DNA of 64,000 nucleotides from Micromonospora andamanensis (GTDB lineage: Bacteria; Actinomycetota; Actinomycetes; Mycobacteriales; Micromonosporaceae). The stretch's first letter is position 1, and the number at the start of each line of letters is the position of its first letter. Under the pieces are notes generated by a model that did not search any database, was not told the DNA's origin, and worked only from the letters and a program-made list of their open reading frames with translations. This document shows positions 16,418 to 24,669 of this stretch, piece after piece. Where the stretch lies: assembly GCF_016863495.1 (NCBI RefSeq), contig NZ_BOOZ01000035.1, forward strand, positions 28,243-92,242, given 5' to 3'. A program made the position numbers and the translations under genes.

Positions 16418-19318
16418 TCAGCCGTTGGGGAACAACTTCCCGTAGTCGGCGTAGGCCATGGCGACGTCCGCCTGGGCCCAGAAGCGGTGGTAACGGAACT
16501 CGGGCTCCGGCCCACCGTCGAGGTACGCCTGCACCTTCGGCCACGCCGGGTCGTTCTTGTAGAACGACCGGATGTCGAGGAAGCTCTTCCCCGGCGCGAT
16601 GGCGTCACCGTTGGGCATCTCGCCGCTCCAGCCCGGCGGGATGTACAGGCCCTGCCCCGTGGAGGCGTCGTAGACGTCGTCGAAGCGCCGGTAGTCGCCA
16701 CGCTTCTCCACAGTCGAGACACCCTGGGCGTCGCTGTGGCTGTGCAGCGCGTCCAGCAGACCCTTGGCGGTGGTCTTCGCCGCCTCGTTGCCCGACTTCG
16801 CCGCGTACGCGATGAGCGTGCGGGCGTAGGCGGCGGCGACGCCGACGTCCTGGCCCTTGACCGTCACCTCGACGTGCAGGTTGGTGTTGGGCTGCGGGTT
16901 GGTCGGGTTCCAGTTGGCGGGCTGACCGGTCCACTTCATGTCCGACGGGATGGACCAGTTCTCGCCAAGCGTGGTGTTGGCGATCGCCCACGGCACCCAC
17001 TTGTCGAGCAGCGCCTTGGCCCGAGCGTTGCCGGAGACCAGGTACAGCTCGGCGATGCGCTGCATCGACCAGGCCTGCATGCCGAACCACTGGTTCGACG
17101 GCGGGTCGTTGTAGACCGGGTCCTCGTCGTAGAACATGCCGTAGAAGGTGGCCGTGCCGGCCGGCGGCGTGCCGTAGTGCCCGCCCCAGCTGTTTGTCGC
17201 GCCACCGGCGATGCCGCCCTCGGCCGACTGGAGCCAGGTGTAGAGCTCCAGCTGCCGGTTGAGGCTGTTGGTCCAGTCCGCCGCCGCGGTCGGCGAGCGC
17301 GGCTTGAGCTCGTCGACGTTCGTCAGCGCCCAGGCCGCGAACGGGTTCTGGTAGCCGAAGTGGCTGTGGCTGGAACCGATCCGCCAGGACCAGTTCTGGC
17401 TGGTGTCGGTCGCGCCGCCCCAGGCGTAGTACCAGGACAGCAGGTAGTGGGCGGCCTCTCGGTTGTTGCCCGCCGGGCAGGCGCTGGCCCCGACGCAGTT
17501 GCCGACCCGCTTGAAGTACTTGTCGAACAGGGCGTACCGCAGGTAGTCACCCATCTTGGCGGCCTTGGCCACGGTGGCCGACACGTCGGCCGCCTTGTTC
17601 TGCTCCTTGGCCCAGGTCAGCGCCCAGTACGCGGCCTGCACTGCGCGGGCGTCGGCGTCCGGAGCGTTCGTGTACTTCCACTGCTTGGCGGGAGCCTGCG
17701 ACTCCTTGATGAACAGGTCCAGGAAGCCGTACTGGCCGCCGTGGGCGAAGGTGTCGCAGGACGGGTGTGGCACGGTCTCCCACACCGACTCCTGGGTGCC
17801 CCGCTGGAAGGTGTTGATGTAGGCGGGGCGGGTGGTGCCGTCGCCGCAGCGGCCGTAGCCGTAGACGTTGTCGACGTCCAGCAGCCAGTGCATGCCGTAG
17901 ATGGAGCCGGTGTTGTATGTCGACTGCAGCTCCGAGCGCAGCGGGTCCCGGCCGACCGGCACGTTCGAGTCCAGCTGGGACGGGTACTGGCTGGGCAGGT
18001 CGTGCTCGGCGGCGTAGGTGGCGTCACCTGCGGCGCCGGCGGTCGGCTGGTCGGCGTTGGACGGGATGATGTACTTCTCCATCACCGTCCAGGCGTTGTT
18101 GAACGGCGCCCAGTTCTGGGTCACCCGACCGTAGTAGGCCTCCAGCCACAGCCAGAAGCTGAACGCCTCGGAGGTGGTCTCGTGGCCGTGGTCCGGCGCC
18201 TCGACGATGAGCGTCTCGATGGAGTGGTACGGCACGCCCTCGGGGCTGAAGTAGCCCGAGTTCTTGATCTTGTTGTACTGGGTGAGGAAGCGCTGCACGT
18301 ACTCGCCGTCGCCGCCGGGCACATCGTTGTCGATCTCGGTGACGGTGACCGTCGCCGGGGTGTGGCCGGTGGCCGAGGCGGTGATGGTGGCGGTGCCGCT
18401 TGTGGTGTCGGCGTCCTCCGCCGCCCGGACGGTGACGTCGACGCCGGTGTTCCAGTTCGACGTGGTGAGCGTCGCCGAGGTCGGGCTGACTGTGACGTCG
18501 GTGTCGCCGGTGCGCGCCAGGCTCACCGCGACGTTGGCGGTGGGCGCCCGGTTCAACTTGAGGTTGAACGTCGAGCTGCCGCCCTCGGGGACGGTCAACG
18601 CGGTGGGAGCGGCGACGAGCGCCGGCGAGGTGGTGCCGCCGACGGTGAACGAGCGCTCGGCGATCGCGGACAGACCGCTGTTGTCGTACGCCCTGGCCTG
18701 CACCGTGTAGTCACCGGCCGGCAGGCTCTCCAGGGTGTACGCGTACGGCGCGGTGGTGTCGGTGTTGACCAGCAGGCCGTTGCGGTAGAACTCGACCCGG
18801 GCGACGGTGCCGTCCGGGTCGCTGGCGGTGGCGGTCAGCGGCACCGTCGCCGGGGCCGTGAACGGGCCGGCGGGCACCGACAGGCTGACCGTCGGGGGCT
18901 GCTGCGCGGTACCACCGCAGGTAACCCCGTTCACCGAGAACGAGGTCGGCTTCGCGTTGGTGCCGGAGTATGAGCCGTTGAAGCCGATGCTGGTGCTGCC
19001 GCCGGCCGCGATGTTGCCGTTCCAGGATTCGTTGACGGCGGTGACCTCGTTGCCGCTCTGGCTCCACCGGGCCGACCAGCCCTGGGTGACCCGCTGGTTG
19101 CCGGGGAAGGCGAACCGCAGGGTCCAGCCGTTGATCGCGTCGCCGGTGTTCCTGATGGTGACGTTGGCGGTGAAGCCGTTGCTCCAGTCGTTAGTCGTAT
19201 AGACCACGTCGCAGGCCGGTGCGGCCTGTGCGGCGGCGGCGGGAACTGTCGCCCCACCGATCGCCAGCGCCGCGGCGGCGAGCCACGCCAGGCGCCGACG
19301 TCTAGCCAGGTTTCTCAT
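16418..19318 (-). CDS. Secreted GH48 cellulase (processive cellobiohydrolase) with CBM2
   Basis: A 966-residue exoenzyme. Signal peptide ~1-32 (basic RRRRL, Ala-rich core, AQA cleavage site); CBM2 cellulose-binding module ~34-135 with flanking Cys and surface Trp (DWSNGF, GWTLRF, SWNGNI); an Ig-like module ~140-228; a Calx-beta-like module ~232-335 (VPEGGSSTFNLKLNRAP); then a ~625-residue GH48 domain from EYVQRFLTQYNKIK onward. The GH48 acid region is EAPDHGHETTSEAFSFW. GH48 enzymes release cellobiose processively from cellulose chain ends. The ATG at 19318 gives the signal peptide; longer upstream frames are not credible. It is transcribed away from a control region carrying CebR-type boxes and ends at a strong terminator. 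Confidence 0.96.
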   Translation of the reverse strand: MRNLARRRRLAWLAAAALAIGGATVPAAAAQAAPACDVVYTTNDWSNGFTANVTIRNTGDAINGWTLRFAFPGNQRVTQGWSARWSQSGNEVTAVNESWNGNIAAGGSTSIGFNGSYSGTNAKPTSFSVNGVTCGGTAQQPPTVSLSVPAGPFTAPATVPLTATASDPDGTVARVEFYRNGLLVNTDTTAPYAYTLESLPAGDYTVQARAYDNSGLSAIAERSFTVGGTTSPALVAAPTALTVPEGGSSTFNLKLNRAPTANVAVSLARTGDTDVTVSPTSATLTTSNWNTGVDVTVRAAEDADTTSGTATITASATGHTPATVTVTEIDNDVPGGDGEYVQRFLTQYNKIKNSGYFSPEGVPYHSIETLIVEAPDHGHETTSEAFSFWLWLEAYYGRVTQNWAPFNNAWTVMEKYIIPSNADQPTAGAAGDATYAAEHDLPSQYPSQLDSNVPVGRDPLRSELQSTYNTGSIYGMHWLLDVDNVYGYGRCGDGTTRPAYINTFQRGTQESVWETVPHPSCDTFAHGGQYGFLDLFIKESQAPAKQWKYTNAPDADARAVQAAYWALTWAKEQNKAADVSATVAKAAKMGDYLRYALFDKYFKRVGNCVGASACPAGNNREAAHYLLSWYYAWGGATDTSQNWSWRIGSSHSHFGYQNPFAAWALTNVDELKPRSPTAAADWTNSLNRQLELYTWLQSAEGGIAGGATNSWGGHYGTPPAGTATFYGMFYDEDPVYNDPPSNQWFGMQAWSMQRIAELYLVSGNARAKALLDKWVPWAIANTTLGENWSIPSDMKWTGQPANWNPTNPQPNTNLHVEVTVKGQDVGVAAAYARTLIAYAAKSGNEAAKTTAKGLLDALHSHSDAQGVSTVEKRGDYRRFDDVYDASTGQGLYIPPGWSGEMPNGDAIAPGKSFLDIRSFYKNDPAWPKVQAYLDGGPEPEFRYHRFWAQADVAMAYADYGKLFPNG

Positions 19319-19570
19319 CTGCGCGGTGTCTCCTCGGACCAGGCCGGTGGCGGTGGCGCCCCGGCGGTGACGCCTCGGGACGACGGGGTCCATCGAGGTG
19401 CCAGTGGATGGTGGTCGCTGCGGCCCGGGTAGGGCCGGCGCGGCGGGGCGCCGTATGGGACGGCAGCTGCTCCCGCTGCTGGCAGGACGCCGTACCGGAC
19501 GAGCCGGAAGCCCTCGGCGACCCACGCTCACGCGTACCTTGGCTCCGCGCGGTCGATCGACAGTGTGCCA

Positions 19571-19584
19571 TGGAAGCGCTCCCA
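19571..19584. promoter_or_regulatory. CebR-type operator, box 1
   Basis: TGGAAGCGCTCCCA differs by one base from the palindrome TGGGAGCGCTCCCA bound by the cellobiose-responsive LacI-family repressor CebR in actinomycetes. It lies on the GH48 side. No cebR gene is in the window. Confidence 0.85.
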
Positions 19585-19682
19585 ATGCCAGCAAGGGAAC
19601 TTCCGGAAACACTGAGTTGTTTCGATCTCGTTTTGGGGCTTTCACAAAGCCGTGACGGGCGTTACAGTCGCAGCAACGTCGA

Positions 19683-19696
19683 TGGGAGCGCTTCCA
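19683..19696. promoter_or_regulatory. CebR-type operator, box 2
   Basis: TGGGAGCGCTTCCA is the mirror image of box 1 (one mismatch in the other half-site), 112 bp centre to centre from it. The pair brackets the AT-richer patch that most likely contains the GH48 promoter, suggesting looping or dual occupancy. Confidence 0.85.
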
Positions 19697-19908
19697 TCGA
19701 CAGAGTTCCACCCGGAATATCGCCCGGTGTCGTGCCCACGGCTCCGGGGAACAGACCACAGGCCGACGGCGGGCCAGCCCGGACACCGCCGTCAGCCATC
19801 ACCCCACCACAGTGGAGGGAGGTGGATCCTCAGCCACTCGCGTGGCCCGGCTCCCGCGCGACACGCACAACTGGGACGCCAATCCGAACGTGCGTGTACC
19901 GCAACACG

Positions 19909-19941
19909 GTGGGGACGGGGGTTGCCCTCCCCCGTCCCCAC
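19909..19941. repeat. 13-bp perfect inverted repeat in the cellulase control region
   Basis: GTGGGGACGGGGG and CCCCCGTCCCCAC flank a 7-nt loop. It has terminator geometry but no gene ends here, so it may insulate the two divergent transcription units or end a leader or small transcript. Confidence 0.65.
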
Positions 19942-20232
19942 ACTAAACCCCCGTTCACGATGGGAAAAGAGGCCGACGGGTCAGACGCGCATCACCCGCG
20001 CGCCCCGCACGGCAGTCGACCCGCCCGCCGACCGCCATCCGCGACGCCCCGCCGACCGCCCGGGCGCGCACCGCCGGTCCGCCCGCGGTACTCGGCGCAC
20101 CCGGTCCCGCCGCACCGCTGCCCGACCGGCACAGCGCCCTTCCCCACCCCACGTCACCCCGCCACCGAGGCCGTCCGCCCCACCCCTCGCGACGACTCGG
20201 CCCTGCGGGACCGCCTACCCTCTACCCTTTGT

Positions 20233-20246
20233 TGGGAGCGCTCCCG
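20233..20246. promoter_or_regulatory. CebR-type operator, box 3 (GH1 promoter)
   Basis: TGGGAGCGCTCCCG is one base from the perfect CebR palindrome and lies 36 bp upstream of the GH1 start codon, in position to block transcription start or early elongation. Confidence 0.88.
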
Positions 20247-20282
20247 GGCTCAGGCGGTCATCCCCATCCACGAGGAGAACCC

Positions 20283-21776
20283 ATGTCGATACTCACCAGG
20301 CGGCACCTGCTGCGCCGCGCGGCGCTCTCGGCCACCGCCGCCACCCCGGTCAGCGCCGTCCTCGGCACCGCTGCTGTGGCCACCACGGCCACCGGTCTGG
20401 CCGGCTGCCGGCCCGGCGACCCGGTCGAGAACACAGCCACCGCGTCGAACCCGGCCGCCCGACGGTCCTTCCCGCCCGACTTCGGGTGGGGCGCCGCGAC
20501 CTCCGCCTACCAGATCGAGGGCGCCGCCAAGGAGGACGGCCGCGGCGAATCGATCTGGGACACGTTCAGCCGCACACCCGGGCGCACCCGCAACGGCGAC
20601 ACCGGGGACGTGGCGGCCGACCACTACCACCGCTATGCCGAAGACCTCGATCTGATGCGTGACCTGGGGCTGCGCAGCTACCGGTTCTCCATCTCCTGGC
20701 CGCGCATCCAGCCCGACGGAACCGGCGCCGCAAACCAACGCGGCCTCGACTTCTACCGCCGCCTCGTCGACGGCCTGCACGAACGCGGGATCGCCCCGAT
20801 GGCCACGCTGTTCCACTGGGATCTGCCTCAGGCCCTGCAGGACACCGGCGGCTGGGAGTCCCGTGACGTCGCCCACCGCTTCGCCGACTACGCCGACATC
20901 GTCTTCGAGGCGCTCGGCGACCGGGTGCCGGTCTGGCTGACCATCAACGAGCCGAAGACCGTGGTGCAGAACGGCTACCTGATCGGCCACCACGCCCCCG
21001 GCCGGCGAGACCCCGACGCGGCGTACCTGGTCGCCCACCATCTCCAGCTCGCCCACGGCCTCGCCGTACGCGCCCTGCGCGCCCGAGGCGGCAGCAGCCG
21101 TATCGGCCCCGCCTTCAACCTGCACCCCTGCTACCCGGCCGACGACTCCACCGCCGCCGCCGAGGCCACCCGCCTCTACGACGGCTACGAGAACCGCCTC
21201 TACCTCGACTCCGCGTTGACCGGCAGCTATCCCGAGGACGTCCTGGCCGACCTCGGCCCGGACAGCCGGATGGTCCGTGGCATCCGTGACGGCGACCTGA
21301 AGATCATCTCCAGCCCGGTCGACCTGGTCGCCGTGCAGTACTACACCCCGATCTACGTCACCGCCTCCGGCGGCATGGAACGCCGCTGGCCCACCTCGGA
21401 GGCGGAGTGGCAGCAGATCTACCCGGACGGGATGTACGACATCCTGACCCGGGTCACCCGCGACTACGGGCCGATACCGATCACGGTCACCGAGAACGGC
21501 CTGCCCACTCCCGACGAGCTCAACGCGGACGGCACCGTCGAGGACGACGGCCGCGTCACGTTCCTGCGCGACCACCTGGCCGCCGCCCAGCGGGCCATCG
21601 CCGATGGCGTGCCGCTGGAGAGCTTCCACGTCTGGTCCCTGCTCGACAACTTCGAGTGGGCCGAGGGCTACGAGCAGCGCTGGGGGTTGATCTACGTCGA
21701 CTACCCGACCCAGCGCCGGGTGCTCAAGCGCAGCGCCCACTGGTACCGCCAGGTCATCGCGGACAACGCGGTCTGA
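20283..21776 (+). CDS. GH1 beta-glucosidase, Tat-type lipoprotein
   Basis: A 497-residue GH1 enzyme that hydrolyses cellobiose and other beta-glucosides. The N-terminus is unusual for GH1: a twin-arginine-like signal (TRRHLLRRAAL), a long hydrophobic stretch and a lipobox LAGC with Cys at position 42, so the mature enzyme should be lipid-anchored outside the membrane. The catalytic domain starts at FPPDFGWGAATSAYQIEG. Acid/base E223 lies in TINEPK and nucleophile E404 in ITVTENG. The ATG at 20283 follows GAGGAG. It sits divergent from the GH48 cellulase under a CebR-type box, consistent with cellobiose made by GH48 being split at the cell surface. Confidence 0.95.
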   Translation: MSILTRRHLLRRAALSATAATPVSAVLGTAAVATTATGLAGCRPGDPVENTATASNPAARRSFPPDFGWGAATSAYQIEGAAKEDGRGESIWDTFSRTPGRTRNGDTGDVAADHYHRYAEDLDLMRDLGLRSYRFSISWPRIQPDGTGAANQRGLDFYRRLVDGLHERGIAPMATLFHWDLPQALQDTGGWESRDVAHRFADYADIVFEALGDRVPVWLTINEPKTVVQNGYLIGHHAPGRRDPDAAYLVAHHLQLAHGLAVRALRARGGSSRIGPAFNLHPCYPADDSTAAAEATRLYDGYENRLYLDSALTGSYPEDVLADLGPDSRMVRGIRDGDLKIISSPVDLVAVQYYTPIYVTASGGMERRWPTSEAEWQQIYPDGMYDILTRVTRDYGPIPITVTENGLPTPDELNADGTVEDDGRVTFLRDHLAAAQRAIADGVPLESFHVWSLLDNFEWAEGYEQRWGLIYVDYPTQRRVLKRSAHWYRQVIADNAV

Positions 21777-21834
21777 CCGGCAGCTCGGCGGCGGCCCGGT
21801 CCCGGGTCGCCGCCGAGGCACGTACGATCCCCGC

Positions 21835-23070
21835 ATGCGTGATCGCAACAGCCTGGGCCGGCCGTTCTGGACCTTCTGGAGCGCTGCCGCGCTGGCCAAC
21901 CTCGGCGACGGCATCAGGGTGGCCGCCTTCCCCCTGCTGGCCGCCGCACTCACCGACGATCCGTTGGCGGTCGGTGCCGTCGCCGCCGCCCAGTTCCTGC
22001 CGTGGCTCGTCGCCGGGCTGCTCGCCGGCGCCCTGGCCGACCGCCGAGGTGCCCGTACGCTGCTCGCCGCCGCCGACACCTGCCGCGTCGTCGTGCTGGC
22101 CGCGCTGGCCACCACTGTCGCCCTGGGCTGGGCCACCATCGCGCTCGTCGTCGCCGCCGCGTTCCTGCTCGGCGTCGGCGAGACCATCCGGGACACCGCC
22201 GCACAGACCGCCGTGCCCCGGCTCGTCCACGACGACCAACTGGAGAAGGCGAACGGGCGCCTCGTGGCCGGCGAGATCGTCGGCAACGAGTTCGTCGGAC
22301 CACCCGTCGGTGCACTGCTGTTCGTGATGGGTGCCGCCATCCCGTTCGCCGTCAACGGGGCCACCCTGGCGCTGGCGGTGATGCTCGTTCTCTCCCTGCC
22401 ACTGACCCTGGCCCACCGGGCGGTCCCGGACACCAGCGACGCCCCGCCGGTCACCGACGGCGACGGCGCGCTGGCCGGCCTGCGCTGGCTCATCCGCCAG
22501 CCGATGCTGCGCACCCTGGTGCTCGTCACCGCCGCGGTGGCCGCCGCCGACACCGCCTGGTTCGCGATCTTCGTGCTCTACGCCCGCGACGCACTCGGAC
22601 TCGGCGCGTTCGGTTTCGGCCTGCTGCTGGCCACCGGCGCGGCCGGTGGACTTGTCGGCTCGTTCGCCGCCGACCGTCTGGTCGCCCGCTTCCACCACCG
22701 GACCGTGCTGACCTGGTCCATGGCCGTCACCGCGGGCGTACCGGCCCTGCTGGCCGTCGCCGGGCACCGTGCCGTAGCGGTGGTCGTGGTGGTCACCACA
22801 AGTGCGGCGTTCGCCGTACTCAACGTCGCCGCGTTGTCGGTACGCCAACGACTCGTGCCGGGCGGGCTGCTCGGTCGGGTCGTGGCCGCCGCCCGCCTGG
22901 TCACCTACAGCTGCACCGCGCTGGGCGCGCTGGCCGGCGGCGCCCTGGCCGCCGGAGCCGGCATCGAGGCACCGTTCGTGTTCAGCGGCATCGTCGCCGT
23001 GACCGCCGCGGTCGCCTGGTGGATCGCCTCCCGCCCGACCAACCCCGGCAGCGCACTCGCCCTTCAGTAG
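21835..23070 (+). CDS. MFS transporter
   Basis: A 411-residue major facilitator with about 12 hydrophobic helices. The loop 2-3 motif is GALADRRGARTLL (a form of the MFS G-x3-D-R-x-G motif), and FWTFWSAAALANLGDGIRVAAFPLL is the usual first helix of the actinobacterial drug-efflux-like MFS group. The substrate is not predictable. The gene starts at ATG 58 bp after the GH1 gene, so read-through from the CebR-controlled promoter is possible, but nothing in the protein suggests sugar transport. The 3' end overlaps the convergent MerR gene by 7 bp. Confidence 0.9.
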   Translation: MRDRNSLGRPFWTFWSAAALANLGDGIRVAAFPLLAAALTDDPLAVGAVAAAQFLPWLVAGLLAGALADRRGARTLLAAADTCRVVVLAALATTVALGWATIALVVAAAFLLGVGETIRDTAAQTAVPRLVHDDQLEKANGRLVAGEIVGNEFVGPPVGALLFVMGAAIPFAVNGATLALAVMLVLSLPLTLAHRAVPDTSDAPPVTDGDGALAGLRWLIRQPMLRTLVLVTAAVAAADTAWFAIFVLYARDALGLGAFGFGLLLATGAAGGLVGSFAADRLVARFHHRTVLTWSMAVTAGVPALLAVAGHRAVAVVVVVTTSAAFAVLNVAALSVRQRLVPGGLLGRVVAAARLVTYSCTALGALAGGALAAGAGIEAPFVFSGIVAVTAAVAWWIASRPTNPGSALALQ

Positions 23071-23507
23071 GCCGACGCCGGCCGGGCACCTCCGTCGGGG
23101 CGTAACCCGGCCGGCAGGCGGGCGGCCACCTTCTCCCGCAGCCGGGGACAGACGGTGATGTCGTCGGCGTCGCACGCCGCCGCGTGCTCGATGATGGCCA
23201 ACGACTCCTGAGCTGCTGCGATCCGCCCGCGCAGCAGCTCACCGTGTTGCTGGTACAGAGCCGCCCGGGCCTGCTTGTCGGCCGCCTCGGTGAGCAGGTA
23301 ACGGGTCTGCTCCAGGGTCAGCCCCGCCTCCTTCGCCAGCAGGATGAGCGCGATCCGGGTCGCGTCGACCGCGCCGTACACCCGCCGACCACCGGGGGCC
23401 CTGGCCGGGGCCAACAGACCCATCTGTTCCCAGTGCCGCAACACGTGTGGCGCCAACCCGTACAACGCCGCCAGCTCACCGATGGCCATCTGCCGCCTTG
23501 ACTTCAT
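23064..23507 (-). CDS. MerR-family transcriptional regulator
   Basis: A 147-residue regulator. The winged-helix N-terminus (MAIGELAALYGLAPHVLRHWEQMGLLAPARAPGGRRVYG) is a clean MerR DNA-binding domain, followed by a dimerisation helix and a C-terminal region with three Cys/His-type residues (EHAAACDADDITVCPRL) that might bind a metal or ligand. The ATG at 23507 was chosen because it directly precedes the HTH; upstream in-frame codons look non-coding. It is divergent from a methyltransferase gene, and an 18-bp palindrome covers its start codon, suggesting autoregulation. Confidence 0.88.
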   Translation of the reverse strand: MKSRRQMAIGELAALYGLAPHVLRHWEQMGLLAPARAPGGRRVYGAVDATRIALILLAKEAGLTLEQTRYLLTEAADKQARAALYQQHGELLRGRIAAAQESLAIIEHAAACDADDITVCPRLREKVAARLPAGLRPDGGARPASAY

Positions 23508-23519
23508 GTGGACATGAAG
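23502..23519. promoter_or_regulatory. Palindromic operator candidate at the MerR start codon
   Basis: CTTCATGT-GG-ACATGAAG is a perfect 8+2+8 palindrome spanning the start codon of the MerR gene and lying 68 bp upstream of the divergent methyltransferase. It suits binding by the dimeric MerR protein. Confidence 0.6.
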
Positions 23520-23586
23520 ATGCACCGTCACCGGTGATGTCAAGCATCCGGGATCCGACCGGACCGAACCTGCCGCAGGAGAGACC

Positions 23587-24210
23587 ATGTCACTCGCCAA
23601 ACGGCTGCACGCCGTCGTACACCCCGCCCACGACACCGGTTTCGACAGGCGTCGCAGCGTCTCCTACGACCGGATGTCCCGCTGGGCGCTACGCGGCCTC
23701 TACCGGCGGGTCGCCGAAGATGTCGCGGCTGTCGCACCGGAGTCGGCGACGATCCTGGACGTCGGCACCGGCCCGGGGCGGCTGCTGCACGAACTCGCCG
23801 ACCGCCGCCCCGACGTCACGCTGACCGGTGTCGACCCGTCCCCGCACATGATCCAGGTTGCCGAACGGACCGCGACGAGCCGCTCGCTGGGCCACCGCGT
23901 ACGGTTCCAGATCGCCGACGTGGCGAACCTGCCCCATCCCGACGGCAGCGTCGATGTGCTCGTCTCGACGCTGAGCCTGCACCACTGGCCGGATCTTCCG
24001 GCGGCAGCCACGCAACTGGCCCGGGTCCTCCGACCCGGCGGCCATCTCATGATCTACGACTTCCGGTTGGCGCCCCTCGGCGCGGCGCTCGTCGCCCTGC
24101 GGTCCCAGGACGTCTTCGCGGCCACGGAGGTCACCAGGACACCGGTACGCGCCGGCTGGTATCCGGTGACGCCGTTCGCCAGAGTGAGCGCGTCGAGCGC
24201 GCAGGCGTGA
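23587..24210 (+). CDS. Class I SAM-dependent methyltransferase
   Basis: A 207-residue methyltransferase. Motif I is ILDVGTGPGRLL, motif II region is TGVDPSPHMIQVAE, and ADVANLPHPDGSVDVLVSTLSLHHW and ARVLRPGGHLMIYDF complete the Methyltransf_11 pattern. It resembles small-molecule methyltransferases of the UbiE/arsenite type, but the substrate is unknown. The ATG at 23587 follows AGGAGAG. The gene is divergent from the MerR regulator, its probable controller. Confidence 0.9.
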   Translation: MSLAKRLHAVVHPAHDTGFDRRRSVSYDRMSRWALRGLYRRVAEDVAAVAPESATILDVGTGPGRLLHELADRRPDVTLTGVDPSPHMIQVAERTATSRSLGHRVRFQIADVANLPHPDGSVDVLVSTLSLHHWPDLPAAATQLARVLRPGGHLMIYDFRLAPLGAALVALRSQDVFAATEVTRTPVRAGWYPVTPFARVSASSAQA

Positions 24211-24246
24211 CGGGCACCGGCGACCGGCAGTCCCCGCCCCGCCTGT

Positions 24247-24669
24247 TCAGCGGGGCAGCGCCTGCTGGAGTTCGGCGCGCAGGGCGGGGGTGAGCATCTC
24301 GCCCGCCTGCTTGGCCAGCCGGGCCATCTCGTAGCCCACCACGCCGATGTCGGCGTCCGCCGCCGCCAGGGTGGCCAGGATCGAGCCGTCGCGTACCTGC
24401 ATCACCAGGAAGTAGCCGCGACCCATCTCGACCACCGTCTGCTTGACCACGTCACCGTCGAACATCTGGGCGGCACCGGCGGTGATGCTCATCAGCCCCG
24501 AGGTCACCGCCGCGAGCTTGTCGGCGTGGTCCCGGGGCAGGTGGTCGGATATCGCCACCAGCAGCCCGTCGGAGGAGACCACCACCGCGTGCGCCACCCC
24601 GGGCACCCGCTCCGCGAACGCGCTGACCAGCCAGCTCAGGTCGCGAGCCTCCTGCGACAACGTCGTCAC
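24247..24669 (-). CDS. cvnB: Roadblock/LC7 protein (conservon CvnB type)
   Basis: A 140-residue Roadblock/LC7 domain protein (LSWLVSAFAERVPGVAHAVVVSSDGLLVAIS... ending LRAELQQALP), the usual second member of actinomycete conservons. CvnB proteins bind the partner GTPase and the sensor kinase CvnA on the inner membrane face. Its ATG overlaps the stop of cvnA (ATGA). Unlike a normal conservon, no DUF742 (CvnC) or GTPase (CvnD) gene follows: the next gene is convergent 36 bp away. Confidence 0.93.
   Translation of the reverse strand: MTTLSQEARDLSWLVSAFAERVPGVAHAVVVSSDGLLVAISDHLPRDHADKLAAVTSGLMSITAGAAQMFDGDVVKQTVVEMGRGYFLVMQVRDGSILATLAAADADIGVVGYEMARLAKQAGEMLTPALRAELQQALPR

Larger units (their letters stand above)
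19319..20282. promoter_or_regulatory. 964-bp divergent control region between GH48 and GH1 genes
   Basis: No convincing gene lies here. The stretch holds three CebR-type operators, an AT-richer patch at about 19600-19680 that is the best place for the GH48 promoter (with a 6-bp hairpin GGCTTT/AAAGCC at 19637-19651), and a large symmetric hairpin at 19909-19941. The distance from box 1 to the GH48 start (253 bp) implies a long untranslated leader on the cellulase mRNA. 19985-20220 is GC-rich filler without recognised signals. Confidence 0.7.

Noticed and set aside
16331..18973. 880-codon plus-strand open frame
   Set aside because: It is antisense to the GH48 cellulase and has a Val/Arg/Gly-rich shadow composition.
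19302..19571. Possible small minus-strand gene between CebR box 1 and GH48
   Set aside because: Its ATG lies in the operator, there is no ribosome-binding site, and composition is random; a long untranslated leader is simpler.
20250..22553. 767-codon minus-strand open frame
   Set aside because: It is opposite the GH1 and MFS genes, whose motifs are unmistakable.
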